Source: Gnetum montanum (lineage: Eukaryota; Streptophyta; Gnetopsida; Gnetales; Gnetaceae). From it: DNA of 64,000 nucleotides. Location of the stretch: NCBI GenBank assembly GCA_015680685.1, contig MNCI01002098.1:544457-608456 (forward strand). The letters run 5' to 3'. The translations under genes were made by a program, and so were the position numbers. The notes beneath the pieces are model-generated. The model made no database searches and was not told the DNA's origin. It saw only the letters and a list, made by a program, of their open reading frames with translations. This document shows positions 39,837 through 51,959 of this stretch, piece by piece. Each line of letters opens with the position of its first letter. Position 1 is the first letter of the stretch.

Positions 39837-40656
39837 TGATGAGAAGAGAGGTACCCGTACATCGAACCATATGAATCACTAAGGTGTTATGTGCGATTTG
39901 GTCAAATTCCATGGACCTATAGTTATCTCGTACACTAGTTTCTCTAGGAAGTGAAATGGCATTGAGAACATTTGTTGTCTTCCCAACTACAGTTATGAGG
40001 CTCAAGGATATGATTTAAGTGTGATTGAGGTATATGAATTTTTGTCATTTTATATCTTATGGATGTAATTGCCTATAACCAGAATAAAGAGTTGAGTGGA
40101 TTAAAAGCTAAAGTTTCCATTGCCTAACTAGCCTAACACAAGAAACTACCCCACTTTCTTGAACACATCTTGAACACATATAACACTATTAGGCTACCAA
40201 ACGTTAAGCATTTCTGGGTTACCAAGTACTATATGAAAGCTCAAAGTGATCGTGCTTGTGTTTATTAACCAACTATAAATAAATTTATTAATTCAAATAC
40301 ATTAAAGTAAAGAGAAATAAAGTAAAATGCATTAAACAAATATTAAGCTATTCTCATTGTTGCAAGGATTTTCAAAAGAGTTCATTTTATTTCCATCACA
40401 CTACTATGTTCAGGGACGTCAGTGCTTGACTCAGGAATTGTACACACTTTAGACTTCTTCTGCGGGCACTCAGAAAAAAATTTTAACTTTGAGGAAAAGA
40501 AACAGTAAGAGATTTGTTACCTTGTTCAAAACTAAAATTAAACTATACAAAAATTGACTGAAAATTAGAGCCCAGGTGTAGTATTTATAGACTTGGGGAA
40601 TATAGCTCGATGTTAGAGCTAGGCCCCAATGTTGAATGTAAAAAATGTGTTCATCA
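39837..40656 (-). mobile_element. E2 3' LTR
   Basis: 820 bp from tgatgagaagagaggtaccc to tgtgttcatca. It matches the LTR at 49563-50444. A minus-strand TATA-like element lies near 40575. Confidence 0.85.
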
Positions 40657-40673
40657 TACCCCCACGATTGAAT
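40657..40673 (-). other. E2 polypurine tract
   Basis: Plus-strand tacccccacgattgaat reads ATTCAATCGTGGGGGTA on the minus strand, immediately before the LTR start TGATGAAC. The same block adjoins the LTRs at 302, 13986, 24050 and 37829, which fixes the orientation of all these elements. Confidence 0.75.
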
Positions 40674-40900
40674 GAAAACTCATCCTTGAGTTAAGAAGAG
40701 GAGGAATAATTTTTTTACAACATAATAGATTGGGTATGTATGGGATTATTAACTCTCACAAAAATTGACTTAGATGAAATAGACATATAGACTCTGAGTG
40801 CCCAAGTGTATGGAATTACAGTATTTTTACTATATTAGTTGTTTATAATAAGAGAAGTGAACACCCTGGATAACACTAACATCCAACACCTCTTGGTAGT

Positions 40901-40901
<1 letters not shown>

Positions 40902-40939
<38 letters not shown>
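40902..40939. repeat. (GA)n microsatellite
   Basis: About 18 uninterrupted ga units in the E2 non-coding region, at the place where E3 and E4 carry the accessory ORF. It creates a spurious Glu-Arg repeat in a short open frame. Confidence 0.95.
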
Positions 40940-40942
<3 letters not shown>

Positions 40943-43560
40943 ATCTAGCGATCACGAACAATCTTCATTGAGTGGTATTACAGCATCATACTTGGTGAAG
41001 ATAATCCCACTTCCAGTCCATGCTTTCCATTGCAATCACAAAAAATCATGAATTAGTATATAATATGTAACACATAGCAATTAGATGCCTTGTCTCATTG
41101 GTGGTTACATGGCTAAGTTGTGATTGTGGTAGATTGGTTTCTTTGATAGTGTTAGCATGAAGGTTGACAAATAGGATAAAGTAGATAAGCTGTCTAGCAA
41201 ATTTGAAAAAGTTCAACACAAGGAAATAGTTGAAGAGGATATAAGAATGCACAATAATAAAAATAAAAGTTCACTAAAAAATATGATGGATATGTGTACA
41301 ATTGGATGTCATTGATGGGGTAAACAAAAGAATTTGATTGTAAGAGTGTTTAAGGGTAAAGAACTTAACTAACCCAACCAAAAGATATGTAAGTGGATCA
41401 TCCCCAAAGTAGGCATAGGTCGTTCATGCCCTTGCATAACTTCAAACCAAAGAGTTCATGGACTCCATGGATGATTAACGGTTATAAAAGGTTAATTAAA
41501 AAAACCCAGAAGTACCTAACTAAGAATTCCAACACATCAAACTAGGACATTGAACCAAAATATGAAACCAGTAGTGAGGTGAGACATGGAAAGCATAGAT
41601 GGATGATAGAGAGTGGAATGGAGTTGCTGATTACGGTCACATGAAGTCCCTTGTGGATTTTATGGTTAAATGACTTGATAGGATCCATCCTTAGCCCAAA
41701 CCAAAACCAACCACTTTCAATGACTTTGCATCGACATTCTAAGACCAATCCATCCCTTGAGACACAATTGTGCTCCGACAAAATAACCATCATTCCAAAT
41801 TGGAGGAGAAGTAGGAAGTGAGGAAGGGCCTTGGTTAGAGGGAACTAGTCCTATAATTGGTGCTTGTAGCTTATTTATTTTGTCTAAGGAGCGTGCTTTG
41901 AGTTCCCATTTTTTTTTGAAATGGAAACCACACCATGCAAAGACACATGCATTTATTTTATTTAAGAGGTGTCCTTTGAATCCTCATCCCTTTTTTTTCT
42001 CTAATGAGAATCACACCATGTGAGGATGTATGCATTTTTTTTCCAAGGGATGTGCTTTGAATTCTCATTTTCATCATTTTTTTTCAATGATAATTGTACC
42101 ATGTAAGGACTTATTTAACTTACTTTATTTGATGATGCAGAATAGTAAGGAGTCCATGAATACACACCTGCACCTAGGTAAATAGAAAAGCACAAAGAAT
42201 ATCAAATCCCCTTGAAGCCACACCCTTTTCAAACCTTTGAATCCATCCCAATTTCAAAAATTACCAAAGTTACAAATTTATTAAATTTTTAATTTTTAGA
42301 AAGGGACTACACATTTCCAAAACAGGGAAAACCATAGATTTTGTGAATCAGTGAATGTTGTGGACTCACTACCTGTTGCATGAAAAGAAACCATATCTTA
42401 ATTATTAGTAATGAAATTCAAAGCTAGAAACCAGACACCAATAATCAAATAACAAAAATATTACATAACATCATCAAGTAATGCTTACTAATTGATGAGT
42501 TGCGATATCGCGTACGCGATATCATGTCCTGCCTCATTTTCTATAAATAAGAGGCAGCTTCCCTTGCTCAAGGGAGTTACACTTAGACCCTTAGCTAAAA
42601 TCTTGTAGTTTTACCATTCCATAGTTAGAATAATTTCCATGTGCCCGTAATAGGAGCCTTAAAGTGAATGGATCTTTATTCGAGCAAATTGTACCTAAGC
42701 ACATATTTTTGTATGGCAATAAAGACAAACTTTATGATAACCCTTGCACCATACAGATTAAGCTAAATAGTAATTAATTATTGTTCAATGTTTAAATTAT
42801 TTCCTAATTAATTAATCTCTCTCTCAACCCTTGACTCTCCTAGTTAAGTACACTCAGTACGACCACTTCGAGCATGTGTGTAGTGCTTGGTAACCTAGTA
42901 ACGAGTAGTGTTTGGTAATCCCAACAGTGTTGCATTGGTTCAGGATGTGTGCGACAAGTGGGAATGTATACTAGTGTTAGGAACAATTAGAACATAGTTA
43001 GTGAATAGTTAATGAAATTTAGTCACTTAGTTCTCCTTACCTTTCCCTTAGTAGCATAAGACATCAAAAAGATAAAAGTTATAAAAATCATGTACCTCAA
43101 GCTTACTTAACCATACAACCGTGAAAATACAAGTAACTTTGGGAAGATAGCAATTGATTAAACCTAAGTGTTCCATTAAGGTGCATAAGCACTTAGTCCT
43201 TAGAGTTTGACCTAATTGTGTGTGAAACGCTCGTATTCGTATGGTTGAGTGTAGGGGTACCTTGCCACTCATCACTAATGTACCTAGCACTCATTAACAA
43301 AAAGTTAGAAAATCACACCAAATAGAAGAGAATATAAAAAAATTTGTAAAATATTCAAGAAATATCAAATATACTAATGATGGTGTAAAACAAAAATTAG
43401 AAAAGATTAATATCATGAAAGAAAAAGATGAAAAATGGAGAAAATGTAAAATAAAAAGTTATAAAAAATGTGTAAAATAAAAAAATTGAAAAAACTGAGT
43501 CGCTTAAATGATTGGCATGGTTGGCCATCTCCCCCATGACTAAGTTGAGAGGAGGAGATT
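40940..43560 (-). other. E2 non-coding 3' region
   Basis: No ORF. It matches the E1 spacer closely and those of E3 and E4 more weakly, and is interrupted by solo LTR C. A short motif of the type 'gtgctttgaattcccat' with a following T-run recurs near 41890, 41965 and 42050. Confidence 0.55.
42493..43274 (+). mobile_element. Solo LTR C with CTAAT target duplication
   Basis: 782 bp from tgatgagttgcg to cactcatca, flanked by ctaat at 42488-42492 and 43275-43279. TATAAATA at 42542-42549 and AATAAA at 42718-42723. U3 before the TATA is only 49 bp and consists largely of one perfect 20-bp palindrome, gatatcgcgtacgcgatatc (42504-42523). Deleting the LTR and one ctaat restores the E2 spacer. Confidence 0.92.
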
Positions 43561-43655
43561 CAAAATATGGAGTGTCATTGTCCATCTAATTAAGTGCTTA
43601 TTGTGTTGGCTGGCATATACTCATGGAAAGGTCTAATTTGTTAGATGTTAACTAG

Positions 43656-43656
43656 N
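43656..43656. other. Single N marking a probable ~325-bp loss
   Basis: Left of the N the sequence matches E1 near 50675; right of it the match resumes near 50998. Either the assembly dropped about 325 bp or E2 has a deletion. Confidence 0.65.
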
Positions 43657-44460
43657 TGTACGGAGTTCAGATTGAATGGGAAGTATTGGTAGTTTACCTT
43701 ACATGAGCTCATAGGAAGAGTAGCCTATAGGAAGTTTCCATATGGAGCGGTAAGTCCAAAGGGCGTCCTTGAGTTTTGTGCTCTAGTATTTCTTATACTA
43801 GCTAATAGTTCTTGTTATTATCCTTGTGATTTACCTATTGGTAACCTCAGCTTGACCATTAGCTTAGAGATGGTAAGATGTTGTAAGTTTATGTTCAACT
43901 CCCAAGCATTGCATGAACTTTTGAAAATTAGTGCTTGTAAACTGAGTTCCATTGTCAAACATTAATGCATGGTGCACACCAAACCTATTTACAACATTTT
44001 GTTGTACAAACCGAGTAGTAGTTGAAGATGTATAGTTGATGATAGTTGATGCTTTTGCCCAATTTGTACAATAGTTAATAGCAATTATGATGTACGCCTT
44101 TTCATTTGACATGGGCATGATGGGACCCATGAAGTCTACGCCCCAGATGTTGAATGGTTCAAATGATTGAATCCATTGTTGAGGTCCCTCCATTTGAGTA
44201 GTCATTCCATCATCCCTTTGGCATCATTCACAAGAGCAGACGTAATGGTGAGCATCCATAAAGAGTGTTGGCCAATAGTACCCTTCCATTAGGATTTTAA
44301 TGGCCATGCATCTCCCAGCATAGTTTCCTCCACAAGGACCTTCATGAGCATCTTGGAGAATGTGCAGTTGATCAGCATCAAGGACACAACAACAAACCAA
44401 GTCATCGGCACACACGTTGTATAAGTGTTTGTTGATCTCCATGAAGTGCTTTACTTGGTG
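43657..44460 (-). pseudogene. E2 integrase relic
   Basis: The longest open part (43864-44205) reads WGVDFMGPI, INYCTNWAKA, FDNGTQFTS and GVEHKLTTSYHL. The first catalytic Asp and the DNG Asp are present; the Glu region lies past a stop. The zinc-binding segment at 44224-44442 has LHILQDAHEGPCGGNYAGRC and a C-terminal CSCE. The GPY/F C-terminus is absent because sequence is missing at the N at 43656. Confidence 0.8.
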
Positions 44461-44639
44461 AAGAAACTACTATTTCTTCTAGTGGTCCAACCCTTGTGGC
44501 ATCTCTTGAGTAAGAAGATAGGTGAAAATGCGATCATACCATTTTGGCTCATTGGGCATTTATTTAGTTATAACCCCAACAAAGAGGAGTTCATCAAGAG
44601 ATGTATCAGATAATGTGCTTTCTTCCTCTTTGTCATCCC

Positions 44640-45900
44640 ATCGCAACTAAGACAAGTAATCAGTGACCACATTCTCAATGTTCTTTCGATCTACCATCAT
44701 AAGATTGAACTTCTATAAGATCATTACGCATCGTATAACATGGGGGCTTACCATTGGCTTCTTCATTAGGAAGTGGATAACACTATGGTGTATGTGCATA
44801 AACACCTTATATCCAAGCACATAATGCCTGAAATTTTCTAGAGCAAACACCACCACCATCAATTCTTTCTCTGTAGTGGTGTAATTGAATTCTACACCCA
44901 CAATGCTTTAGCTAGCATAGTGGATGTAGTATGGATGTTTCTTATCATCTAATTGCATCAACACTACTTCCAAAGCATAATTTGATGCATTTTTCATGAT
45001 ATGAAATGGTCTAGACCCGTTATATGCTTGTAGAATTGGGGTTTTCACAAGCTTTTCTTTGAGTTGTTGAAATGCTTTTTCAAATTCCTTGGTCTAGACA
45101 AAAGAAACATCTTTCTTTGTTAGCTTCACCAATAGCTTTATGATCTTAGAGAAATTTTTTATGAATTTTTAGTAGTAGCCAGTGTGTCTAAGGAATGACT
45201 AAACATCTTTAGCCATTTCTAGTTGGCAAGTTATTCCTTGGATAATCCTTATTTTTTTCTAGTCCACCTTAATTCCTGCTTGTGAGATCCTATGCCCCAA
45301 TACAATGCCTTCCTAGAACATTAAGTGACTTTTCTACCAATAGACCTGTAATTTAGTTTTAACACATCATTTTAGCACTTTCTCAAGGTAGTCCAAGGCT
45401 TCCTCAAATGTAGCTCCAGAGGTGGAGAAGTCATCCATGAAGACTTTCACACCATTACCAATTTGCTATTGTAAGATGCTCAAGACGAGGCATTGAAATG
45501 TGGCAGGAGCATTGTATAGATATAACGACATCTTATGATATGAAAAAGTCCCGTAGGGACTTGTGACCATTGTCTTTTCTTAGTCCTCTGGTGGAATTTG
45601 AATTTGGTTATAGCCACTATAACCATCTAGGAAGTTGTAGTAACAATGCCTTGATATTGTGTCTAGCACTTGATCAACAAATGGCAATGGAAAATGATCC
45701 TTGAATGTTGCCATATTTAATAGCCTAAAATCAATGTAGACCCACCACTTGCCATCTTTATTTAGCACAATTACAAGTGGGCTAACCCACTTACTATTCA
45801 CAATGGGATAAATGAACCCCACCTTGAGGAGTTACTTGATTTCCTCTTTGAAGATTTGGTTCAATTTGGGGTTCAATCACCTTTGTGGTTGTCATTTTGG
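44640..45900 (-). pseudogene. E2 reverse transcriptase and RNase H relic
   Basis: RT 45580-45822 reads SPLVIVLNKDGKWWVYIDFR, FPLPFVDQVLDTI and FLDGYSGYNQIQIPPED. The active site VFMDDFSTSG near 45430 is intact. FMDDFS rather than YLDD or YVDD is typical of the Athila lineage. RNase H 44713-44901 reads FNYTTTEKELMVVVFALENF and MVSPHVIR. Several stops separate the pieces. Confidence 0.85.
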
Positions 45901-46312
45901 CTTCATGGATGGGTCAGTGTAGATGTGATGCTGACATATCCTAGGGTCAATCCCTATAAGTTTAAGATATGACCAAGCAAAATTTGCTAACCACCTTTTA
46001 ACTACCTTCAATAGCATTTGTTTTTTCTTTGCAGCAATATTTTCATTAATTATGATCAACTTTTTATTTTTCAAAAACACATATTCCATTTCTACCAATA
46101 ATGGTTTTAGTTCAAGGGGCTCTTGATTAAATTTATTAAGAATTTCCAACTCTTCCCTATGTCATTTGTATCATTAAAGAGTTGGTGATGAACTTGCTCA
46201 AGTTCATCCATGCTTGAAACATACTCACATGTTAGGCTCTCAGCTAGTTTCATGCATAGTTTTCTACCTTTAGAATCAGTGGTTAGCCATTGGGTGCCCT
46301 CCTATTTTATGG

Positions 46313-46765
46313 CTATTGAATATAGACACCTTTGAATTTCTTCTTCTGATGCACACTACTTACATGTAGAGATAGATGCTTACTTAATGACCCAAAATTT
46401 CTGCACACAATTGCACCCACTAACATTGTACACAATACATGGAACTCTCTTCTTCTTGATCTTTCCAAATGCATTTTCTTTAGAGATGTCCAAGGAAAGA
46501 TCTTTGATGCCCATTTTTTCATCTATGGTGCTTAGCCATGCCCTTCCAATGATGATTGGGAAGTCCCCTTTGTAGTTCTCCACTTTGATTTCCAGGAAGT
46601 CGGTAGGATAGACAATGGTCACAATGTCTTCTACTAGTTCCAATGGAATAGTGATGGATTGGTCTACCAATTCTAATCATGTGTTTCTCTTCTTGAGAGG
46701 AGGTAGGCTCTAGGTAGTGTACATCTCATGAGAACTCAAATTAATGCTAGAACCTGAATCAAAAA
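46313..46765 (-). pseudogene. E2 retroviral-type aspartic protease relic
   Basis: The catalytic DSG is at 46760-46752 in DSGSSINLSS. ITIPLELVEDIVTIV, FLEIKV and PIIIGRAWLSTID follow (46380-46670), the last being the I-I/L-GR-WL flap-distal block of these proteases. E1 and E3 share the segment that follows (KDLSLDISKENAFGK). The frame is broken between DSG and the rest. Confidence 0.75.
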
Positions 46766-49370
46766 TATCCTTTCATAGTTCATTCCTAGAAATTTGCAAA
46801 TAAATTAGAGGACTTCTAGAATTGGCTAACTTCCTAGGAAGGTTTACTACATGGATCCAATTAGACACAATATGAGTAAGCATTATAGTATGGGTCATTG
46901 GCAGATTTTGGTTTGAACAAGAACTAAAGGAATTTGATGTGGAGGAAGAGGTATGAGTAGGTTGTTCAACCATGGGTGTAGGTGAGGGCTTAGGTGGACT
47001 ACGAGGTCAAAGGAAAGGTCTTTTATTTGATCAGGAATTTGACCCCTCCAATTGATGACTAGGTTGCAAATTAACAACCCTTGTAGCATTGCATTATAGT
47101 AGTTAAGCAGGTAGTTCACCTTGCATTAGTGAAGTAGGTGGTAGCTATGCAACTGGAGGAGTGTGTGTGGGGACAAGAGGAGGATAAGAATAAGAGATGG
47201 TATGCCTTCTTTCATGTGGAAAAGTAGCTCAATAATACTATGAAGGGTTGTAGTGGGGCTAGAAATTAGAAACATGACTTGAAGAGTCATGTGGAGACAT
47301 GGGTTGTTGAACATGGTAACCATATGGATCAGGCTATTGATAAGGGTATTATTGCTTGGGTAGTGCAAGTGCCCATGATTGTGGCTACTACCATTGTTGG
47401 TACTATTCATATGGTTGTAGTTCTACTTGGATAGTATGGTTGTTGCTGGTACAACTACCTAAGATTACCTTGAGGATAAGGCAACCTTCTAGATGTTTTC
47501 CTTTATGTAAGTTGTGGATGTAAGGCATACACCCTAGACTCCTGTAGATGTGACACAACAGGGTAACATCCCTTAGGATGTTCATAGTGACAGACATCAC
47601 ATCCATGATCATCATCTAATTCACTATTAAAAACCTCTTCAATTATACTAATTTTACCCTTACTTTTGTAATATGCATGTTCAGCTTCCTTGTGCCTCCT
47701 GCACTCATAGTCACTACCTTGTTTTCTAGACTCTTTAGCAATTTTAAGAACAACTTGAAATTTTCTATCCATGGAGTCCCTTAACTAATCAACCTTGGCT
47801 GTAATTTCAGATTGGAATTGTTGAAGTGGCAAGGATTTCTTATGCATCCCCTCATAAAATATGGATTCATCCTTGTTTTTGCAAAATCAAACCTCCCTTT
47901 TGTAGATGGAAGGATTATGGTTGTACTCCTCTACACTTTCTCTTTTTTGTAGCTTGCCTTCCTCTTTTTCTACCTACTCTATTAATCTTTGTACTTGATA
48001 GGAACTTAGTTCTGACAATTTCCCTTGAATAGAGAAACCAAGGGTTTTCCCTGTTTCATTATGAAGCCTGTCTACAATGTGACAAAGTTGAACCAATTGA
48101 GAATAACCATGGCTCAGACATTTGTGCATTAAGGCATAGTATTGGCCAATAGTAGTATCCAAGGGTTTGTGAGTTCATTGCTTCCATCCTTGGATTTACT
48201 TCCTTAAGTTGGACACTCTAGAGTATGTTTGATACTTTTCATTGAACAATTCAAGCATGGTACTCCATCTCTTGATAGATTCTGGTTCCAAGGACTAGTA
48301 CCAATTCTCTGCTTCCTTGATGAGTATCCTTCAAAACAACTTCAATTTCTACCACCTGTTTTCTATATTTTGCAAGGAACATGCATCTTGAAAATACTAA
48401 AGATGATTCTGTGAATTAGAGTAGTATCCCCCTTCAGATTAAGGTGATTTGGCTATATTTCACATGCCTTGCTAGGATTCTGACTGCCTCTATGATGTTA
48501 AGCATACTTTGGGTAGTGAATGAAGGCTTATCGAGAACTTGATCATGGTGCCTACAATGTCCTTGACTACCCCTTCGTTCATGGTGATGTGCCTCTCTTG
48601 AACGTATACATCCTTACTCTTTCCTTTCTCGATGATCCCCTTGATTATCATGGTTCCATCGATCATTGCACTCATTTTGATCACCTCCACCACAATCTCA
48701 CCTTCTACAGTCATGATCAGAGCTAGAAGAACAAGAAGAAGATGATGAAGGGAAAGAAGAAGGAGAACTAGCACCATCATGGTGCCTACTACTGCCTCTT
48801 TAGTGATCATGACCATGGTTCCAATCTTACTTTTTTTTAGCATCCTTGTCTTGACTTTCCCCTTTAGATCCTTCTTTGTCATTGGATTCCTTGTTACCAG
48901 AATCAGGATTGTGAACTATGGAGTGAAAATTTTGGTTTTGACCTCCATCACCAAAGTCAAAGAGATGAGCATCATTGAATAGAAAACCCCTAGAGAAGGA
49001 TTCTCCACTAGCTTGTTGGTATAATAGAAATGAAGGGTCATTAAGTCATTTTCCCTTTAGAAATTCATAGTGCTATTCTAGTTATTGATCCTACAAGTGT
49101 TGTGCTTCAGTGGGATGGTAGTCCTTAGCATCAACATCTTCCACATTATACTCCCCATTGTGGCCTTGAAGACCACATCATATAAACATTTGATAGAGCA
49201 TTACAAGAGCAGCATAATCAAGCGGCAACACAATGTTGTCCTTCATGTCACACCACTACAACTATTCATCCTAGTGGAGAATGAAGGTGAAATTTGGCAC
49301 ATACTCATTAGGATGGGTATAGATAATTTGATACTATTAAGGCTTTGTCAAATGAATGTTATCAACCTTG
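46766..49370 (-). pseudogene. E2 gag relic with compact Cys/His motif
   Basis: From N- to C-terminus: a charged K/R/D-rich region (48490-48900), then a capsid-like region at about 47970-48470 with WYQSLEPESIKRWSTMLELF and LSHGYSQLVQLCHIVDRLHN. These fit the Retrotrans_gag plan (W-SLP-GSI-TW-EL-F, then CPHHGL-...-FY-GL). The helical segment 47503-47772 ends in CDVCHYEHPKGC (47566-47604), a Cys-x2-Cys-x3-His-x3-Cys motif shorter than the usual CX2CX4HX4C knuckle. A Q/Y/P-rich linker leads to protease. Frame breaks occur throughout. Confidence 0.75.
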
Positions 49371-49543
49371 GATAAATAAGCACTCCTATGAGAAGAAGAC
49401 AATTTTCGTTTACAAGATAGAAATCACAATGTGCTCTCAGAATTTGTTGTAGTAAGTGTAAAATAAGATATGACTCTCAGGTTTGTTCCAATGATTTAAA
49501 TACTTTTACTATGTCCTAGATAGCACAAAAAACAACAAAAATA

Positions 49544-49561
49544 TCCTTGACAATGGTGCCA
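49544..49561 (-). other. E2 primer binding site (tRNA-Asp type)
   Basis: The minus strand reads TGGCACCATTGTCAAGGA, one base from the LTR edge. It differs from the tRNA-Asp-type primer site of many plant Ty3/gypsy elements, TGGCGCCGTTGCCGGGGA, at five positions. All are C-to-T or G-to-A transitions, as expected from cytosine deamination. Confidence 0.8.
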
Positions 49562-49562
49562 A

Positions 49563-50444
49563 TGATGAGCAGCGAGGTACCCTTACGCCCAACCATACGA
49601 ATCACTAAGGCATTATGCGCAATCTGGTTGAATTCCGTGGACCTATAGTTATCTCGTACACTAGTTCCTCTAGGAAGTGAAATGATATTGAGAACATTTT
49701 TTGTCTTCCCAACTACACTTTTGAGGCTCAAGGTTATGGTTTAAGTGTAATTGAGGTTATATGAATTTTTATTGTTTTATATTTTATGGATGTAATTACC
49801 TACAACAAGAATAAAGAGTCAAGTAGATTAAAAGCTAAACTATATGTTGCCTGTAGTCTAACATAAGTAATTGTTCCACTTTCTTGAACACATCTTGAAC
49901 ACATATATCACTACAGGGCTACCAAAAATTAAGTGTTGTTGGGTTACCAAGTACTATATGAATGCTCAAAGTGGTCATGCTCATGTTTATTAACCAACTG
50001 GAAATAAATTGCTTAATTCAAATACATTAAAGTAAAGAGCAATAAAGTAAAATGCATTAAATAAAATATTAAGCTATTCTCGGTGCTACAAGGATTGTCA
50101 AAAGAGTTCATTTTATTCTTGTCAGACTACTGTGTTCAGGTACATTAGTGCTTAAGCAAAGAATCGTACACACTCTAGACTCCTTCTATAGGCACTCAAA
50201 AAATATTCTAACTCTAAGGAAAAGAAATGACAAGAGCTTTGCTACCTTGATTGAAAAATAAAACTAAAACTATCCAAAAACTAACTAAAAACTAGAGCCT
50301 AGGCTCAGCATTTATAAACTTGGGAAATATACCCTCACGTCAGATACTCAACATCAGAGCTAGGTCCCAATGTCACGTATGCAATGTGATAGCCCTGACG
50401 TCTTGTACACAATGTTATAGTTAATGCCAAAAATATGTTCATCA
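49563..50444 (-). mobile_element. E2 5' LTR
   Basis: 882 bp from tgatgagcagcgaggtaccc to atatgttcatca. It matches 39837-40656 and lies beside the primer site, so it is the 5' LTR. A minus-strand TATA-like element (TTTATAAA) lies near 50304-50311. Confidence 0.85.
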
Positions 50445-50639
50445 ACAGTAGAAAGTAGAAAAGAAAAAAGGATGTAAAAATAACAAAGTGTAAAATGAAA
50501 AATAGAAAACAAATGAGAAGTCATTTATATGATGAGCATGGATGACCATCTCCCCCATGACTAAGTTGGAAGAAGGAGATTCAAAAAATTGATCATGGTT
50601 GTCTATCTAAGGAGGTGTTGTGACAATTGGCTTTCCTAT

Positions 50640-51800
50640 ATTCATGGAAAGGTTTAATTTATTACATGTTAATAATTTGTTTCTTGTCTAGGATCTCAAG
50701 TTTGTAGATCAACATGGCCCTAGAAGGAAAGGTTTCTAAAATAATATAAGGGCCTTTTCACAATGTTTGCAACTTGGTTCATTGTGGCACATGTGTGGGG
50801 TTCCAATAGAGGACCTTATCTCCTAACTGAAATTTGACTTTTCTAATTCTAAGGTCATGGCATTTTTTGTTAAATGCCTTGTGCAAGTTGTTAAATGATA
50901 AGGCCATCAATTGCTTTTTGTCTAGAAAGTTAAGATTCATTAATGTTTCTTTTTGTGCTAGACTTAAGTCAAGGTCAAGGTTGTAGGCTATTAAAAGTGT
51001 ATGGATCTTAGATTGAATAGGAAGAGTTGATAATTTTTCATATATCAGATCATAGGAAGAGTAGCCTATAGGGAGCTTCCAAGTGGAGCGGTAGGCCTAG
51101 AGGGCATTGTTGAGTCTCATTCTCCTATCTCTCCTATATTTGCTAACTATTCTTATTAAGATCTTACTGATTTTCCTATTTGCAACCTCAGCCTGACCAT
51201 CAACTTGGAAATGATAAGGTGTTATTAATTTATGCTCAAATCCCAAGCAGTGCATGAGCTTCTGAAAGGTAGGATCTATAAAGTGTGTTTCATTATAAAA
51301 AATTAATGCATGTGGCATACCAAACCTATTTACAATATTCTTTTGTACAAACCAAGTAGTAGTAGAAGATGTATAGTCAATGATAGTTGCTACTTCTACC
51401 CATTTTGTATAATAGTTAATGGTGACTATGATGCATGCTTTTCCATTTGATAGGGGTGTGATGGGATCCATGAAGTCAATGCCCCAGATGTCAAAGGGTT
51501 CTAGTGGATGTATCCACTACTGAGGGTCCTCCATATGAGCAGTCCTTTCACCATCACATTTCAAACATTCAAAAGAGTTAGAAAATTGATGAGAATTCCT
51601 AAAAAGTGTTGGCCAATAATATCTTTCCATTAAGATCTTAATGGTTGTGCATCTTCCTACATAGACAAGGACCCTCATGAGCATCTTGGAGAATGCATAG
51701 TTGATCAACATTAGGGACACACCAACAAACCAAGCCATTAGTGCACACCTTGTAGAGGTGCTTGTTGATCTCCATGAAGTGTTTCACCTAGTGAAGAAAC
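50640..51800 (-). pseudogene. E1 integrase relic
   Basis: The core (51097-51471) keeps INYYTKWVEVATI, GMPHALIF, GFEHKLITPYHF and DGQAEVANR with the catalytic Glu; DNGT has become YNET. The C-terminus near 50700-50850 keeps KGPYIILETFPSRA (GPY/F module). The zinc-binding N-terminus lies at 51517-51760. Confidence 0.78.
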
Positions 51801-51959
51801 TAATTTTTCTTCCTATGATCTAGCTCTTATGGCATTTCTTAAGTGAGAAGATAGGTGAGAATGCCATTGTACCATTTAGACTTAGTGTTTAATTGTTCAG
51901 TTATAGCATTGACAAAGAGAATTTCATCAGGAAACTAATTAGATAGTGGGATTTTCTCC

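Larger units (their letters stand above)
39837..50444 (-). mobile_element. Element E2: Athila-like Ty3/gypsy with both LTRs
   Basis: This is the only copy with both LTRs, primer site and polypurine tract. The minus-strand order is LTR, primer site, gag, protease, RT, RNase H, integrase, long spacer, polypurine tract, LTR. Length is 10.6 kb including the 0.8-kb solo LTR at 42493. The LTRs differ at roughly one in eight positions over the first 200 bp by eye, so the insertion is old. Flanks are gtaat (left) and acagt (right), so no clean target-site duplication is visible. It is inserted in E1. Confidence 0.85.

Noticed and set aside
40839-41051. Open frame with a Glu-Arg repeat
   Set aside because: It is generated by the (GA)n microsatellite in non-coding element DNA.
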